From: Geothrix sp.
Lineage (GTDB): Bacteria > Acidobacteriota > Holophagae > Holophagales > Holophagaceae
DNA: 64,000 nucleotides
Assembly: GCF_030219325.1 (NCBI RefSeq)
Contig: NZ_CP126625.1
Coordinates: forward strand, 2,034,857 to 2,098,856
Direction: 5' to 3'
Both the position numbers and the translations under genes were made by a program. The notes under the pieces were generated by a model. It made no database searches and was not told where the DNA came from. It worked only from the letters and a program-made list of their open reading frames with translations. Of the stretch, positions 22,155-31,486 are shown one piece after another. Position 1 is the stretch's first letter, and every line of letters starts with the position of its first letter.

Positions 22155-25148
22155 ATGCGTTCAAGGCACTTAAGCAGCTCATCCCTCGTCGCCCTGCTGG
22201 TGGCAGCGGCACCTCTCATGGCCCAGGGCGTATCCGTCCAGCTGGGTGGCCGAGTACTGGACACCCGGGGCGCTGCAGTGGCCGGTGCCACCGTGGTCAT
22301 CCGCAATGGCGAGACCGGCCTCACCCGCACCCTGCAGACCAGCGACGAGGGCCGGTACCTGGCCACCTTGCTGCCCGTGGGCCCGTACACGGTGACCGTC
22401 ACGAAGTTCGGCTACCAGACCGCCGCGAACATCAAGGTGAACCTGAACCTCGGCGATGCCGCCCCCCTGACCATCAAACTCGCCCCCGAGAGCGGTGCCG
22501 TGGTCGAAGTGGTCGCCGCGACCGCCCAGGTGGATTCGGAGCGCGCCAGCGCCGCCGCCATCGTCTCCCCCGACAACCTGACCAGCCTGCCCGTCTTGAA
22601 CCGCTCCTTCACCAACCTCGCCACCCTGGCCCCCCAGGTCGTGGTGGACAGCAGCCGCGGCAACCTGGCCATCGCCGGCCAGCGCGGCGTGAACACCTCC
22701 GTCAACATCGACGGCGGCGACAACAACGAACCCTTCTTTGGCGGCGCCACTGGCGCGGCCGAGGGCAAGACCCCCTTCACCATTTCCATCGAAGCCATCC
22801 GCGAGTACCAGGTGATCACCGACGGCGCCAGCGCCGAGTTCGGCCGCATGGGCGGCGGCTACGTGAACGCCATCACCAAGAACGGCACCAACGACCTCAG
22901 CGGCAGCCTCTTCTACTATCAGCGTCCCCGCGGCTGGGTGGAGGCCGGTCCGACCCTGCGCCAGCCCAATGGCAGCACCACCACGAATCCCGTGGGCGCC
23001 TTCCAGCAGGAGCAGTTCGGCTTCAGCATCGGTGGCCCCATCGTCAAGGACAAGCTCTTCTACTTCGTGGCCTATGATGCCCAGCGGAAGAATTCCCCCA
23101 TCAACCAAGTCTGGGGAGGAGGCTCCCCGGTCGTGTTCACGGCCGCAGACCTCGCAAACGTCAATGTGCAGACCCTGCTGACCAAGAGCGGCAATTACTC
23201 CGTGCCTGAGGACTCTGACACATACTTCATCCGCTTCGACTTCAACCCCACCGTTGACCACAATATCCAGTTCCGAGTGAACCACTCCAAATTCAAGGGA
23301 GTGACTGGGGCAGCTTCCAATGCCGCCTACGAAAACCTGGCTTCGGACGTCGTAAAAACAGACGCCTACGTCCTGCAGTGGAACTGGGTGATCAGTGGCA
23401 GCTGGATGAACGAATTCCGCGCCAGTCAGACCAAGGACGACATGCCCAGGTCGACCTTCTCCACCCTCCCGGAAGTCAGCATCACCAGCGTGGGCTACTA
23501 CGGGGCCTATCCCTTCGACCGCACCTACAACACCAAGCGCACCCAGATCCAGGAGAACATCAGCTACGTCACGCCCACCTTCCAGTTGAAGGCCGGCATC
23601 GACCAGAACGCCATCGACGTGGCCGAGTTCTTCGCCGGCAACTGGCAGGGCGTCTACATGTTCACCTCACTGGCCAACTTCGAGGCCGGGAACTGGTCCA
23701 CCTACCGCCAGAACTTCGGCCTCAGCGGCAATGTGAGAGACGCCGGACAGTTCGCCACCAACTACAAGCAGCAGGCCGCCTTTGTCCAGACCGACTGGCG
23801 CCTCAGCGACAGCTTCAAGCTGGGCCTCGGCGTCCGCTGGGACCGCCAGCAGAACCCCGGCTACCCGATCCTGGACATGAGCGATCCCCTCGCGGGCACG
23901 GCTGGCCATGCCGCCGCCATGCCCGTGACCGCGAAGATCCCCAACGACAGCCAGTTCTCGCCCAGGGCTTCCTTCACCTGGACGCCAGCCTTCGACCAGG
24001 GCAAGACCGTGGTGCGCGGCAGCGTAGGCCGCTACGTCAGCACCACCCCCGCCGTCTTCTTCTACCAGGTATTCGCCGCGAACGGCATCCGCACCGGACA
24101 GGTGGATTTCGTCGTCAAGCCGGCTTCCGGTGGCAACCCGGCCGTGGATGATTCCACGACCTACGGCATCCCGCGCGGCAGCGCCGCCACCAACACCGGT
24201 GGTGGAGCATTCAATGCGGCAAATCCCTACTGGATTTCCTCCCTCCCCGGAGGCGCCGCCCTGCCCAAGTTCAACATCTGGACCTTCAATCCCAACTTCA
24301 AGAATCCCTACACCGACCGCGCAAACCTGGGCGCCGAGCGGCCCTTCTTCCAGGACCTTGTGCTGGGTTTCTCGGCCACCTATGCCAAGAGCAACCAGCT
24401 GGAGCGCACCGCGGACCTGAACCTCGGTACGCCCACTCTGGGTGCCTACGGCCGCCTGATGTATCCCACCCGGCCCAACACCACCTACGGCACCATGGGC
24501 ATGTACTATTCCGATGCCACCAGCCTGTACCACGCCTATACCGCCAGCCTGAAATACCACAAGGAGGGCAGCGCCTTCGACGCCCAGCTCTTCTACACCT
24601 ACGCCATCAACAAGGACTCTGACTCCAACGAGCGCAACTACTCCGGCGTCTCGATCCAGGATGCCGGCCAGCTGGGCAAGCAGTGGGGCTACGCCGACAC
24701 CGACCGCCGTCAGGTACTGACCGGCTACTTCAGCTTCCTGGACAAGGAGATTTCCGGAATTCTTGCCTCCCTGTCCATCCGTTACCAGACGGGGGCGCCT
24801 TATACCCTGCTCTACACCAAGGATGTCAACAACGACGGGAACACGAGCAACGACCGCTACTTCGCCAACGGCGTGGACTCGGGCCGCAACACCTACCGCG
24901 CCGGTTCCCAGCTCTACATGGACCTCGGCCTGCGCCGGGACTTCCAGGTCACCCGCAAGGTCAAGTTCACGGCCTCCATGGACATCTTCAACCTGCTGAA
25001 CCGGCAGGACACCTACTTGTCCTACCGCCCCAACTCCGGCAGCACCGATGCGGCTCCGGTCCAGGACCAGACCCAGAACTGGACGGGGTACAGCGCCACC
25101 AACTGGCCCGCTCGCCAGATTCAAGTAGGTGGCCGCTTCGCTTTCTAG
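22155..25148 (+). CDS. Oar-like TonB-dependent receptor with carboxypeptidase-regulatory domain, copy 1
   Basis: A 997-residue outer-membrane protein. A signal peptide (MRSRHLSSSSLVALLVAAAPLMAQ) is followed by a carboxypeptidase-regulatory-like beta sandwich at about 25-110 (GGRVLDTRGAAVAGATVVIR, GRYLATLLPVGPYTVTVTK). Then come a plug domain (about 120-240, with GQRGVNTSVNIDGGDNNEP and EYQVITDGASAEFGR) and a long barrel starting GGGYVNAITKNGTNDLSGS and ending in phenylalanine (VGGRFAF), as expected for Bam-assembled barrels. This is the Oar/CirA-like architecture expanded in Acidobacteria. Substrate unknown; uptake of large oligomers or protein export are possible. GGAGG lies 8 nt before the chosen ATG. 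A 157-bp gap separates it from the divergent S55 gene. Confidence 0.92.
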   Translation: MRSRHLSSSSLVALLVAAAPLMAQGVSVQLGGRVLDTRGAAVAGATVVIRNGETGLTRTLQTSDEGRYLATLLPVGPYTVTVTKFGYQTAANIKVNLNLGDAAPLTIKLAPESGAVVEVVAATAQVDSERASAAAIVSPDNLTSLPVLNRSFTNLATLAPQVVVDSSRGNLAIAGQRGVNTSVNIDGGDNNEPFFGGATGAAEGKTPFTISIEAIREYQVITDGASAEFGRMGGGYVNAITKNGTNDLSGSLFYYQRPRGWVEAGPTLRQPNGSTTTNPVGAFQQEQFGFSIGGPIVKDKLFYFVAYDAQRKNSPINQVWGGGSPVVFTAADLANVNVQTLLTKSGNYSVPEDSDTYFIRFDFNPTVDHNIQFRVNHSKFKGVTGAASNAAYENLASDVVKTDAYVLQWNWVISGSWMNEFRASQTKDDMPRSTFSTLPEVSITSVGYYGAYPFDRTYNTKRTQIQENISYVTPTFQLKAGIDQNAIDVAEFFAGNWQGVYMFTSLANFEAGNWSTYRQNFGLSGNVRDAGQFATNYKQQAAFVQTDWRLSDSFKLGLGVRWDRQQNPGYPILDMSDPLAGTAGHAAAMPVTAKIPNDSQFSPRASFTWTPAFDQGKTVVRGSVGRYVSTTPAVFFYQVFAANGIRTGQVDFVVKPASGGNPAVDDSTTYGIPRGSAATNTGGGAFNAANPYWISSLPGGAALPKFNIWTFNPNFKNPYTDRANLGAERPFFQDLVLGFSATYAKSNQLERTADLNLGTPTLGAYGRLMYPTRPNTTYGTMGMYYSDATSLYHAYTASLKYHKEGSAFDAQLFYTYAINKDSDSNERNYSGVSIQDAGQLGKQWGYADTDRRQVLTGYFSFLDKEISGILASLSIRYQTGAPYTLLYTKDVNNDGNTSNDRYFANGVDSGRNTYRAGSQLYMDLGLRRDFQVTRKVKFTASMDIFNLLNRQDTYLSYRPNSGSTDAAPVQDQTQNWTGYSATNWPARQIQVGGRFAF

Positions 25149-25164
25149 CACCCACCGTTCGACC

Positions 25165-25200
25165 AAACGGGCGGCGCTCCGGCGCCGCCCGTTTTTCTTT
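25165..25200 (+). terminator. Rho-independent terminator between the two receptor genes
   Basis: A perfect 13-bp stem (AAACGGGCGGCGC and its complement, 25165-25177 and 25182-25194) with loop TCCG runs into TTTTTCTTT. It implies that the second receptor gene has its own promoter in 25201-25406, where a CATAAT hexamer at 25328-25333 is a weak -10 candidate. Confidence 0.9.
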
Positions 25201-25406
25201 GGACCGGATGTCGGTGTTTTTTCCAAGCCCGCCCCCTCAAGTGGAGGGACCCCTTCGAGTGGCGGCAGATGCCCTTCGCGTCATCCGGAATTTGCATCTG
25301 GGTCGTGCCAATTTGACCTCCTTCGGACATAATTTCCACAATCCTGATTTGGATCCCCCCCCCGGTCCTGAATTCGCTGGCCACCCGGCCCTTCTTGGAG
25401 GTCTAC

Positions 25407-28400
25407 ATGCCATTCCGCCGCCTACCGACCGTCGCCCTGACGGCGTTCGCCCTTTCCGTCGTGGCCCACGCCCAGACCAGCCAGACCTCCGGCGCCCTTC
25501 GCGGCACCGTCAAGGACCGCGGCAGCAAGGCCATCAGCGGCGCCAGCGTCCGCGTCACCAACCTTGAGACCGGCGCGGGCCGCACGGTCCGTTCCGGCGC
25601 CACCGGCGACTACACCTTCCCCCTGCTGCCCAGCGGCACCTACGAGGTGCTCGTCTCCGCCCCCGGCTACAAGCCCGTCAAGGAGAATGTCCGCGTCACC
25701 CTCGGCAACTCGGTGACCCTGAGTCCCACGCTGGAGGCCTCCGAGGTCGGCGCCGTGGTGGAAGTGGTGGCCTCGGCCAGTTCGGTGGATGCCAAGCAGG
25801 TGAGCACGGTGACCACCCTCGATCAGGACCTGGTGGAGACGATCCCCCTGGTCACCCGCAACTTCACGGACGTGGCCAAGCTGGCCCCCGGCGTGACCGC
25901 CGGCTCCGGCAGCCCGGCCCGCCTGGTGGTGGAGGGCGGCCGCCAGATCTTCAACGCCATCCAGATCGACGGCGCCAGCAACAACTCCGCCTTCTTCAAC
26001 GAGCAGCGCGGTGGCGTCTACACGCCCTTCATCTTCGGCGCCGACACCATCAAGGAACTGCAGGTCGTCACCAACGGCTTTGACGCCCAGTACGCCCAGG
26101 CCGGCGCCACCATCAATGCCATCACCAAGGGCGGCACCAATGAGGTGACCGGCAGCGCCCTCTACCAGATGCGCAAGACCGCCTGGACCGAGTCCTCCGA
26201 CCGCCCGCCCTTCGGCGGCTCCCCCGCCTCCGCCCGCACCAACGATTCCGAGAACATCAACTTCAACATCGGCGGACCGCTGGTCAAGGACAAGCTCTTC
26301 TACTTCTTCGGCGTGGAGCGCTACACCAAGAAGATCACGGCGAATCCCATCGCCACCACGACGAGCGCTGCCGCCGGCATGGGCGCTGCCGACCTGACCG
26401 CCTTCCTGGCCTCGCCCCTGGGCGGGATCATCACCAACCGCTCGGGCTTCACCCTGGCCCAGGAATTCGGCAATCCCGGCGCCGGCATCCCGGCCCACCC
26501 CTACCCCATGTCCAACACCAACACGGTGTACTTCGGTCGCCTGGACTGGGTGGCCAGCCAGAACCACCGCTTCGTGCTCCGCGCCAACTTCCAGGACATG
26601 ACGGACACGCTGCAGAACACCAGTGCCAATCCCAACAACGCCGAGAGCAACAACATTCCCACCCGGGTCCAGTCCATCAGCTGGGTGCTCGAGGCCAACA
26701 ACATCTGGACGCCTGAGCTCTTCACCGAGAGCCGCCTGCAGCTGGCCCGGGAGGCCCGGCCCATGACCGGCAACGCCGCTGCCGGCGTCCCGGCCATCGC
26801 CATCCCGACCTCCGGCACCAACATGTCCTTCGGCACGAAGACCTCCACGCCGCGGGAGAGCAACGAGATCACCACCCAGTTCTTCAGCGCCACCACCTGG
26901 GCCCACGGGGATCTGCAGATCAAGGGCGGCGTGGACCTCCTCCGGGTCGACGAGGACAACCAGTTCTTCCAGAACAATGCCGGTTCCTGGCGCTTCGACA
27001 CCTACGCCGGCGCCACCGCCTGGGCCACGGGCACCATCCCGCCCGCTCCCGCCGCGCCCGCCCCCAACCCCGGCGCCCCCGGCGGCATCACCTATGCCGG
27101 CGCCGTGAGCCCCTACAACGGCCGCATTCCCATGTGGACGCACACCAACGGCTTCTTCGGCCAGGCCCAGTACTCCGGCCTGTTCAACAAGCAGCTGACC
27201 CTCACCGCCGGGTTCCGCTACAACAAGCAGGAATTCTCGGACAATCCCCATCCGAACCCGAACCTCAAGGGCCTGGACCAGGGCTTCGGCGGCAGCACCA
27301 CGGATCCCCGCTTCGCGTTCAGCTTCGACGTGGACGGCAAGGGGAAGACCGTGATCCGCGGCGGCTACGGTGTCTTCACCAGCCCCACGCCCCTGCTGCT
27401 GCACTCCAACACCATGACCGGCAACGGCCAGATCATCACCAATTACTCGTACACGCTGAACACCGCGAACGCCGGCAACCTCGCCCTCTTCAATTCGGGC
27501 CTGCTGAGCGCCGCCAACCTGCTCAGCGGCACCAGCCTCCGCAAGGCCACGGACGCCGAGCTGGCGGCCATCGCCACCAGCGGGCTCTTCACCGCCGGCG
27601 CCTCCCCCACCTCCCTCTGGGATCCCGCCAACAAGCTGTCCCAGTCCAAGAAGATGAACCTGGGCGCTGAGCGCGACCTGGGCAACAACCTCGTGGTGGG
27701 CATCAGCGGCACCTACGTGAAGTACGAGCACCTGCAGCGCTTCGAGAACATCAACCTGAACCAGGGCCAGGTCGCCGGCGCCGCCGTCAATGGCTTCGGT
27801 CCTTCCGCCCCCTACAACGACGGCTACGCCAGCACCGTGGATCTCTGGGGAGGCGCAGGCACTGTGCGGCCGAACCAGGCCACCATCGGCGGCCGGACAG
27901 TCGACTTCCGCGCCGGCGCCTTCGCTGCGGGCAACCCGGTCGGCGGCTTCAGCGATGTGTACCTGGTCAAGACTGATGGCTATGGCTTCTACCGCGGCGT
28001 CAGCCTGTCCGCGAAGAAGACCTGGAATGACCGCACGGGCCTGATCGCCAATGCCACCTGGTCCCGCAGCCAGGACACGGGCTCCTTCGAGCGCGGCACC
28101 TACACCTCCGCCAGCAGCGACTTCACCAGCGAGCTGGGCGCCTCGCTCACGCCCAACCCCCAGAGCCCCGCCTCCAACTTCGGCTACGGCGACAGCGACC
28201 GGCGCCTGGTGGCGAACATGGTCTTCTACTTCCCCGTCGGCGAGAACCTCGACGTGGCCATCCGCGGCCTCTACCAGTCAGGCCTGCCCTACACCGCCTA
28301 CTACTCCAATGATCTGAATGGCGATGGGATGGCCAACCACATCCTGGCCGGTCATACCCGCAATGACCTGCGCCAGCCCAGCTACCAGCAGTTCGACGTT

Positions 28401-28631
28401 CGGGTGACCCGCGCCTTCAAGGTCACCAAGCGGTTCCACGTCGATGCCATCCTCGACATCTACAACGTCCTCAACAAGCCCGACTTCAACGTGACCAGCG
28501 CCAACTACAAGGCCGGGTCCCTGAACACGACCACGAACACCTTCACCCCGAATGCCTCCTTCGGGTACCTGACCGTGGTGGACAAGACCAAGTCCCGCGA
28601 AGTGCAGCTGGGCATCCGCCTCAAGTACTGA
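25407..28631 (+). CDS. Oar-like TonB-dependent receptor with carboxypeptidase-regulatory domain, copy 2
   Basis: A 1074-residue paralogue of the preceding receptor. Signal peptide MPFRRLPTVALTAFALSVVAHA, regulatory domain at about 25-110 (LRGTVKDRGSKAISGASVRV, GDYTFPLLPSGTYEVLVSAP), plug with GGRQIFNAIQIDGASNNSAF and ELQVVTNGFDAQYAQAGATI, then a barrel ending in LGIRLKY with a terminal tyrosine. Both copies share GAVVEVVA just after the regulatory domain, possibly the TonB box, and the barrel motif GGP(L/I)VKDKLFYF. Barrel loops differ between the copies, so the substrates may differ. GGAGG lies about 5 nt before the ATG. It is followed by a terminator. Confidence 0.92.
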   Translation: MPFRRLPTVALTAFALSVVAHAQTSQTSGALRGTVKDRGSKAISGASVRVTNLETGAGRTVRSGATGDYTFPLLPSGTYEVLVSAPGYKPVKENVRVTLGNSVTLSPTLEASEVGAVVEVVASASSVDAKQVSTVTTLDQDLVETIPLVTRNFTDVAKLAPGVTAGSGSPARLVVEGGRQIFNAIQIDGASNNSAFFNEQRGGVYTPFIFGADTIKELQVVTNGFDAQYAQAGATINAITKGGTNEVTGSALYQMRKTAWTESSDRPPFGGSPASARTNDSENINFNIGGPLVKDKLFYFFGVERYTKKITANPIATTTSAAAGMGAADLTAFLASPLGGIITNRSGFTLAQEFGNPGAGIPAHPYPMSNTNTVYFGRLDWVASQNHRFVLRANFQDMTDTLQNTSANPNNAESNNIPTRVQSISWVLEANNIWTPELFTESRLQLAREARPMTGNAAAGVPAIAIPTSGTNMSFGTKTSTPRESNEITTQFFSATTWAHGDLQIKGGVDLLRVDEDNQFFQNNAGSWRFDTYAGATAWATGTIPPAPAAPAPNPGAPGGITYAGAVSPYNGRIPMWTHTNGFFGQAQYSGLFNKQLTLTAGFRYNKQEFSDNPHPNPNLKGLDQGFGGSTTDPRFAFSFDVDGKGKTVIRGGYGVFTSPTPLLLHSNTMTGNGQIITNYSYTLNTANAGNLALFNSGLLSAANLLSGTSLRKATDAELAAIATSGLFTAGASPTSLWDPANKLSQSKKMNLGAERDLGNNLVVGISGTYVKYEHLQRFENINLNQGQVAGAAVNGFGPSAPYNDGYASTVDLWGGAGTVRPNQATIGGRTVDFRAGAFAAGNPVGGFSDVYLVKTDGYGFYRGVSLSAKKTWNDRTGLIANATWSRSQDTGSFERGTYTSASSDFTSELGASLTPNPQSPASNFGYGDSDRRLVANMVFYFPVGENLDVAIRGLYQSGLPYTAYYSNDLNGDGMANHILAGHTRNDLRQPSYQQFDVRVTRAFKVTKRFHVDAILDIYNVLNKPDFNVTSANYKAGSLNTTTNTFTPNASFGYLTVVDKTKSREVQLGIRLKY

Positions 28632-28650
28632 CCGGATCCGCCGCATGAAG

Positions 28651-28677
28651 AGGCCCCCGCACCCCGGGGGCCTTTTT
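28651..28677 (+). terminator. Rho-independent terminator after receptor copy 2
   Basis: An 8-bp stem AGGCCCCC/GGGGGCCT with a 7-nt loop and a TTTTT tail. Confidence 0.88.
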
Positions 28678-28692
28678 CATGCGGAAATTCGC

Positions 28693-28698
28693 TAGGCT
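28693..28698 (+). promoter_or_regulatory. Candidate -10 element for leaderless ymdB
   Basis: TAGGCT is followed by the 6-nt spacer GGTTGG and then the ATG. No separate ribosome site is present. Confidence 0.45.
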
Positions 28699-28704
28699 GG
28701 TTGG

Positions 28705-29475
28705 ATGCGGATACTGGCGTTGGGCGACGTGGTGGGGGAACCGGGGCGGCGGCTGGTGGAGGCCTTCGTGCCCGAGCTGCGCCGGGAGACCGGGGCCGAC
28801 CTGGTGGTGGTGAACGGCGAGAACGCCGCCCATGGCCACGGCATCACCGAGGCCATCGCTCGGGAGTGGTTCGACCGTCTGGGCGTGGATGTCATCACCA
28901 CGGGCAACCACGCCTTCGACGTGAAGGGCATCGAGGGCTATTTCCGCCAGGAGCCCCGCCTGCTCCGTCCGGCGAACCACCCCGCCGACACGGCCGGGAA
29001 CGGCTGGGTGAAGCTGCACACACCATCAGGGGCTGAGGTGCTGGTCATCAACCTCATGGGCCGGGTGCACATGCCCCCCTGTGACTGCCCCTTCCGCTGC
29101 GTCGACGCCATTCTGCAGAAGGAGCGGGCCGACCTCGTGCTCGTGGACATGCACGCCGAGGCCACCAGCGAGGCCCAGGCCATGGGCTTCCACCTGGAGG
29201 GCCGGGCCGCCGCCGTGCTGGGGACCCACACCCATGTGGGCACCCTCGACGCCAAGGTCCTGCCCGGCGGCACCGCCTATGTCACCGACATCGGGATGAC
29301 CGGCCCCTACGAGGGCGTCATCGGCATGAAGAAGGAGGCCAGCCTGGGCCGCTTCCTCAAGGTGGTCCGGCCGAAGTACGAGGTCGCCGAAGGGGACCTC
29401 CAGCTCCACGCCGTGCTGGTCACCACCGAGGGCAAGAAGGCCACGGGCATCGAACGGATATTGCGAAAGCTTTGA
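28705..29475 (+). CDS. YmdB-family calcineurin-like metallophosphoesterase
   Basis: A 256-residue cytoplasmic phosphoesterase of the YmdB (TIGR00282) family. Metal-ligand motifs occur in order: LGDVVGEPGRR (7-17), VVVNGENAAHGHG (34-46), TTGNHAFD (64-71), the histidine-containing NLMGRVHMPPCDCPFR segment, VDMHAEATSEAQAMG and GTHTHVGTLDAKVLPGGTA. YmdB of Bacillus hydrolyses 2',3'-cyclic nucleotides and affects biofilm and sporulation decisions; the same reaction is likely here. In other genomes it often sits near rny or recA, but neither is seen. It lies alone after a terminator and has a leaderless-type -10 hexamer. Confidence 0.93.
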   Translation: MRILALGDVVGEPGRRLVEAFVPELRRETGADLVVVNGENAAHGHGITEAIAREWFDRLGVDVITTGNHAFDVKGIEGYFRQEPRLLRPANHPADTAGNGWVKLHTPSGAEVLVINLMGRVHMPPCDCPFRCVDAILQKERADLVLVDMHAEATSEAQAMGFHLEGRAAAVLGTHTHVGTLDAKVLPGGTAYVTDIGMTGPYEGVIGMKKEASLGRFLKVVRPKYEVAEGDLQLHAVLVTTEGKKATGIERILRKL

Positions 29476-29527
29476 GGGTCAAGTAATTCAATTTCCAAAA
29501 TTCTGTTTCTCTAAGGGGCCCACCCCT

Positions 29528-29830
29528 TCAGCGACTGAAGCGCCTCAACATCCTCATGTTCCTGCGGTAAGCCACGCCGCGGGTGAAGTTGATGGCCACC
29601 TGGCGGGGGAAGCGGGTGATGGAACTGGCCAGGGTGATGAAGGTGCGGACGGTCTGGGCGGGCCCCCTGCCCTGACGGCTGGCATTGTCGTAGTAGACCA
29701 TCAGGGCCTGGCGCATGGTGGCGCGCGGCAGGTTGAAGAGGCCGTAGCTCTCGATGACGTCGTGGTTGATGCGACGGGTGCCGTCCTGCTCGGTGACGAT
29801 GAGGTCCTCGGGTCGGATCTCTTGGCTCAT
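29528..29830 (-). CDS. Unknown protein, 100 aa, basic C terminus
   Basis: The product starts MSQEIRPEDLIVTEQDGTRR and ends YRRNMRMLRRFSR. AGGGAG lies about 7 nt before the ATG; the frame is open 20 codons upstream but without a better start. There are no membrane segments and no motif I recognise. The first half is acidic and the last 35 residues are strongly basic (11 Arg), compatible with nucleic-acid or membrane-surface contact. It lies 69 bp downstream of aqpZ on the same strand and may share its transcript. It converges with ymdB (52 bp apart). Confidence 0.65.
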   Translation of the reverse strand: MSQEIRPEDLIVTEQDGTRRINHDVIESYGLFNLPRATMRQALMVYYDNASRQGRGPAQTVRTFITLASSITRFPRQVAINFTRGVAYRRNMRMLRRFSR

Positions 29831-29899
29831 GGCGACTCCCTGGGTCAAAAGTGTATCGGCCCCTTTCCGGCATTGCTCAAGCCATGCCAATCCGGGGGA

Positions 29900-30577
29900 C
29901 TATTCCTCCAACTTGGGGAACACAACTCCCGCCAGGGCCGCGCCGACGAGCGGGGCCACCCAGAAGAGCCAGAGCTGGGACAGCGCCCAGCCCCCCACGA
30001 ACAGGGCCGGGCCCGTGCTGCGGGCGGGATTCACCGAAGTATTGGTGACCGGGATGCTGATGAGGTGGATGAGGGTCAGGCAGAGGCCGATGGCAATGGG
30101 GGCGAAGCCCGGGGCGGCCTTCTTGGCCGTGCTGCCCAGAATCACCATGAGGAAGAAGAAGGTCATGACCACTTCGGTCAGGAAGGCGGCACCCAGGCCG
30201 TACTTGCCCGGGGAGTGGTCGCCGTAGCCGTTGCTGGCGAACCCGCCGATGGCGGACCCATTGCCCGTGGCGATGACGTAGAGGATGGCCGAGGCCGCCA
30301 CGGCCCCCAACACCTGGGCGATCCAGTAGGGCACCAGGTCCTTGTAGGCGAAGCGTCCGCCCACCGCCAGCCCCAGGGTCACGGCGGGGTTCAGGTGGCA
30401 GCCGGAGATGGGCCCGATGGCATAGGCCATGGTCAGCACCGTGAGGCCGAAGGCCAGGCTGACCCCGTGGAGGCCGATGCCCACGCCGGGAAAAGCCGCC
30501 GCCAGCACGGCGCTGCCGCAGCCGCCGAGGACCAGCCAGAGCGTTCCGAAAAATTCCGCCGCAAGCCGCTTGTTCAC
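29900..30577 (-). CDS. aqpZ: Aquaporin Z-type water channel
   Basis: A 225-residue inner-membrane MIP-family channel with six helices and the two half-helix NPA boxes: [15 protein letters not shown] and [19 protein letters not shown]. The Phe in [10 protein letters not shown], His in [10 protein letters not shown] and Arg in NPARS fit the narrow selectivity filter of water channels rather than glycerol facilitators. The start is GTG with GGAGG 5 nt upstream. It stands alone apart from the small unknown gene downstream. Confidence 0.95.
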   Translation of the reverse strand: MNKRLAAEFFGTLWLVLGGCGSAVLAAAFPGVGIGLHGVSLAFGLTVLTMAYAIGPISGCHLNPAVTLGLAVGGRFAYKDLVPYWIAQVLGAVAASAILYVIATGNGSAIGGFASNGYGDHSPGKYGLGAAFLTEVVMTFFFLMVILGSTAKKAAPGFAPIAIGLCLTLIHLISIPVTNTSVNPARSTGPALFVGGWALSQLWLFWVAPLVGAALAGVVFPKLEE

Positions 30578-30663
30578 ACGTGCCTCCTGGGAAGAAAAAG
30601 CGCAAGAAAGGGTGAGTCGCGCTCAGTCTAACGGCGGCCTTCAGGCTTGCAAGAAAAAGCGGC

Positions 30664-31479
30664 TCAGCCGAGCCGGGCCCAGCCCTCGAGATACAGGTTG
30701 AACCCGGGATCGACGGCCGCCTTCTGCTGGACCAGGGCCCTGATCTGGGCCTCCTCGGCCTCCATCTGCTCCGGCGTCAGGTGGCCTGAGAGCGTCATGG
30801 CCCGCAGCCACACCAGGAAGGTGGTGAGGGCATCGAACTGGTTGTAGCGGACGATGCCCGTGATGTCCCCGGCCCGCCAGAGGTCGACGACGCTCTTGCC
30901 ATCCGTCCCCAGCTTGCCCGGGATGCCGCAGGCCGTGGCCAGCTCGTGCAGGGTGGAGGAGGCCTTGCCCCAGGCCCCCGTGATCTCCCGCAGGTCGATG
31001 TGCTGGTTGCCGTAGCGGTCGAAGAAATCGCCGGCCGCCCACTTCTCGGCGCTGCGGCCGAGGCCGGGAATCGAGAGGCGATGGACCATGGCCCGCTGCA
31101 CCAGGATGGGCAGGTCCGCATCCCGGGAGTTGAAGCCCACCAGCTGCGGCTTCTTGTCGCCCATGGCCACCAGGAAGCGGCGCAGCAGGTCGTCCTCCGG
31201 CAGCGCCTCGGAGCCCTCCGGCAGGGCATAGAGCCGGTGCGTGACCTCGCCATGCTTCACGGTGCGGATCACCGCCGCGATGGAGACCACCCGACACAGG
31301 ATGGTCTTCAGGTAGGGCCGGGGCTCGGCCTCGGTGGCCCCACCGTAGGCCCACATGCGCTCGATGACGGCTTCATCCGTCAGGTCTCTGGGCAGGTCGA
31401 GCACCCGGCGGCCGGTGGCGGGATCGGGCACCCACTCGGCATCGAAGGCGAAGATCTGGTGGTGGGGGGGACGCAGCAT
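30664..31479 (-). CDS. Predicted 3'-5' exonuclease related to the PolB exonuclease domain
   Basis: A 271-residue DEDDy-type nuclease. ExoI has Asp13 and Glu15 in FAFDAEWVP, ExoII is GFNSRDADLPIL, and ExoIII is RYNQFDALTTFLVWLR with the Tyr and Asp of the DEDDy class. Between them are DLREITGAWGKASSTLHELA and the GIPGKLG segment typical of this PolB-like family (PF10108). The protein has no polymerase domain, so it may act in repair or RNA/DNA end processing. The frame is open 61 codons upstream, across the DoxX gene, so I chose the MLRPPHHQIFAFDAEW start. It begins 7 bp after the doxX-like gene and is co-transcribed with it. Confidence 0.9.
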   Translation of the reverse strand: MLRPPHHQIFAFDAEWVPDPATGRRVLDLPRDLTDEAVIERMWAYGGATEAEPRPYLKTILCRVVSIAAVIRTVKHGEVTHRLYALPEGSEALPEDDLLRRFLVAMGDKKPQLVGFNSRDADLPILVQRAMVHRLSIPGLGRSAEKWAAGDFFDRYGNQHIDLREITGAWGKASSTLHELATACGIPGKLGTDGKSVVDLWRAGDITGIVRYNQFDALTTFLVWLRAMTLSGHLTPEQMEAEEAQIRALVQQKAAVDPGFNLYLEGWARLG

Positions 31480-31486
31480 GACGGAC

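Noticed and set aside
25313-25333. A promoter TTGACC/CATAAT for the second receptor gene
   Set aside because: The spacing is only 9 bp, far from the usual 16-18; only the -10-like CATAAT is kept as a weak candidate.
25422-27731. A 769-codon minus-strand frame opposite the second TonB-dependent receptor
   Set aside because: Shadow frame of Gly/Val/Ala/His composition; the receptor on the other strand has a signal peptide, plug and barrel motifs.
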